Shown here piece after piece: positions 5,645 to 5,727 of a DNA stretch of 5,727 nucleotides. The notes beneath the pieces are model-generated. The model searched no databases. It saw only the letters and a program-made list of their open reading frames with translations, and had not been told where the DNA came from. The DNA lies in NCBI GenBank assembly GCA_016780435.1, contig JADHLU010000070.1, positions 1 through 5,727 on the forward strand, in the 5' to 3' direction. Origin of the DNA: Flavobacteriaceae bacterium. Its GTDB lineage: Bacteria > Bacteroidota > Bacteroidia > Flavobacteriales > Flavobacteriaceae. A program made the position numbers and the translations under genes. Within the stretch, counting starts at the first letter, position 1; every line of letters begins with the position of its first letter.

Positions 5645-5727
5645 ATGAAACGCATTTTGATACACAGCTTTTTGACCCTAACCCTGGCCGTTGCCCTAGG
5701 GCTTTTGAATCAATGGTACACCGTGAT
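5645..5727 (+). CDS. Exported or membrane protein, N-terminal fragment
   Basis: The gene starts at ATG 5645, two bases after the acylase stop, and runs off the right edge; 27 codons are visible. The product starts MKRILIHSFLTLTLAVALGLL followed by NQWYTV: a basic start, then about 17 hydrophobic residues, which is a signal peptide or an N-terminal membrane helix. No Ala-x-Ala cleavage site is visible before the end. The tight spacing suggests it is cotranscribed and perhaps translationally coupled with the acylase gene. Function cannot be assigned from this fragment. Confidence 0.68.
   Translation, partial: MKRILIHSFLTLTLAVALGLLNQWYTV
5676..5706 (+). terminator. Weak composite hairpin with T4 in signal-peptide codons
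   Basis: CCCTA (5676-5680) can pair with TAGGG (5697-5701), enclosing a small GGC-CGTT-GCC hairpin (5686-5695); a T4 run follows at 5703-5706. The same bases include the perfect 10-nt palindrome GCCCTAGGGC (5693-5702). It begins 34 nt after the acylase stop and lies inside the signal-peptide codons of the next gene, as at the other two same-direction junctions. The stems are short and the outer loop is long, so it is a weak candidate. Confidence 0.2.

Noticed and set aside
1..5727. Search for mobile elements, CRISPR repeats, tRNA/rRNA genes, toxin-antitoxin or defence cassettes
   Set aside because: No direct-repeat arrays, transposase motifs, cloverleaf-like sequences or defence domains were seen; the window is almost fully packed with intact hydrolase genes.

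Overview
The window looks like an ordinary stretch of a Bacteroidota chromosome, probably an aquatic or marine flavobacterium-like lineage of moderate GC. This rests on three things. Most of the genes encode exported hydrolases. No gene start has a convincing Shine-Dalgarno sequence; the upstream bases are A/T-rich, as is usual in this phylum. The penicillin-acylase N-terminus (PPLGKF...GFWQNE) and the small Cys-rich protein both look, from memory, like versions found in Bacteroidota. The exact lineage cannot be read from the sequence.

Layout: (1) A leftward pair: a 63-residue Cys-rich zinc-ribbon-like protein (157-348) overlaps by ATGA the start of an exported protein cut by the left edge (1-160). 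(2) A 49-bp divergent gap separates this pair from a rightward, secreted M20 metallopeptidase (398-1717) with a complete metal and catalytic site. (3) Convergent to the peptidase is a leftward histidine-phosphatase lipoprotein (1739-2245). (4) A 57-bp divergent gap leads to a rightward set: an exported metallo-beta-lactamase-fold hydrolase (2303-3184), a penicillin-acylase-family Ntn hydrolase (3219-5642) and, 2 bp later, the start of another exported or membrane protein (5645 to the right edge).

All of the proteins except the Cys-rich one carry an export signal. The region therefore reads as a cell-envelope or periplasmic set of hydrolases acting on peptides, amides, phosphoesters and probably lactone- or lactam-type bonds. 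No specific pathway can be assigned. I see no mobile element, CRISPR array, RNA gene or recognisable new defence system.

The most unusual signal is structural. Each of the three same-direction gene junctions (157/160, 3184/3219, 5642/5645) has an inverted repeat followed by a T-run shortly after the upstream stop codon and inside the signal-peptide codons of the downstream gene. Two of them are clean (6-7 bp perfect stems, 5-nt loops); the third is weaker. The three genes that start at divergent gaps lack this. It could be terminator/attenuator logic embedded in signal-peptide codons, or a by-product of Ala/Leu/Phe-rich coding.
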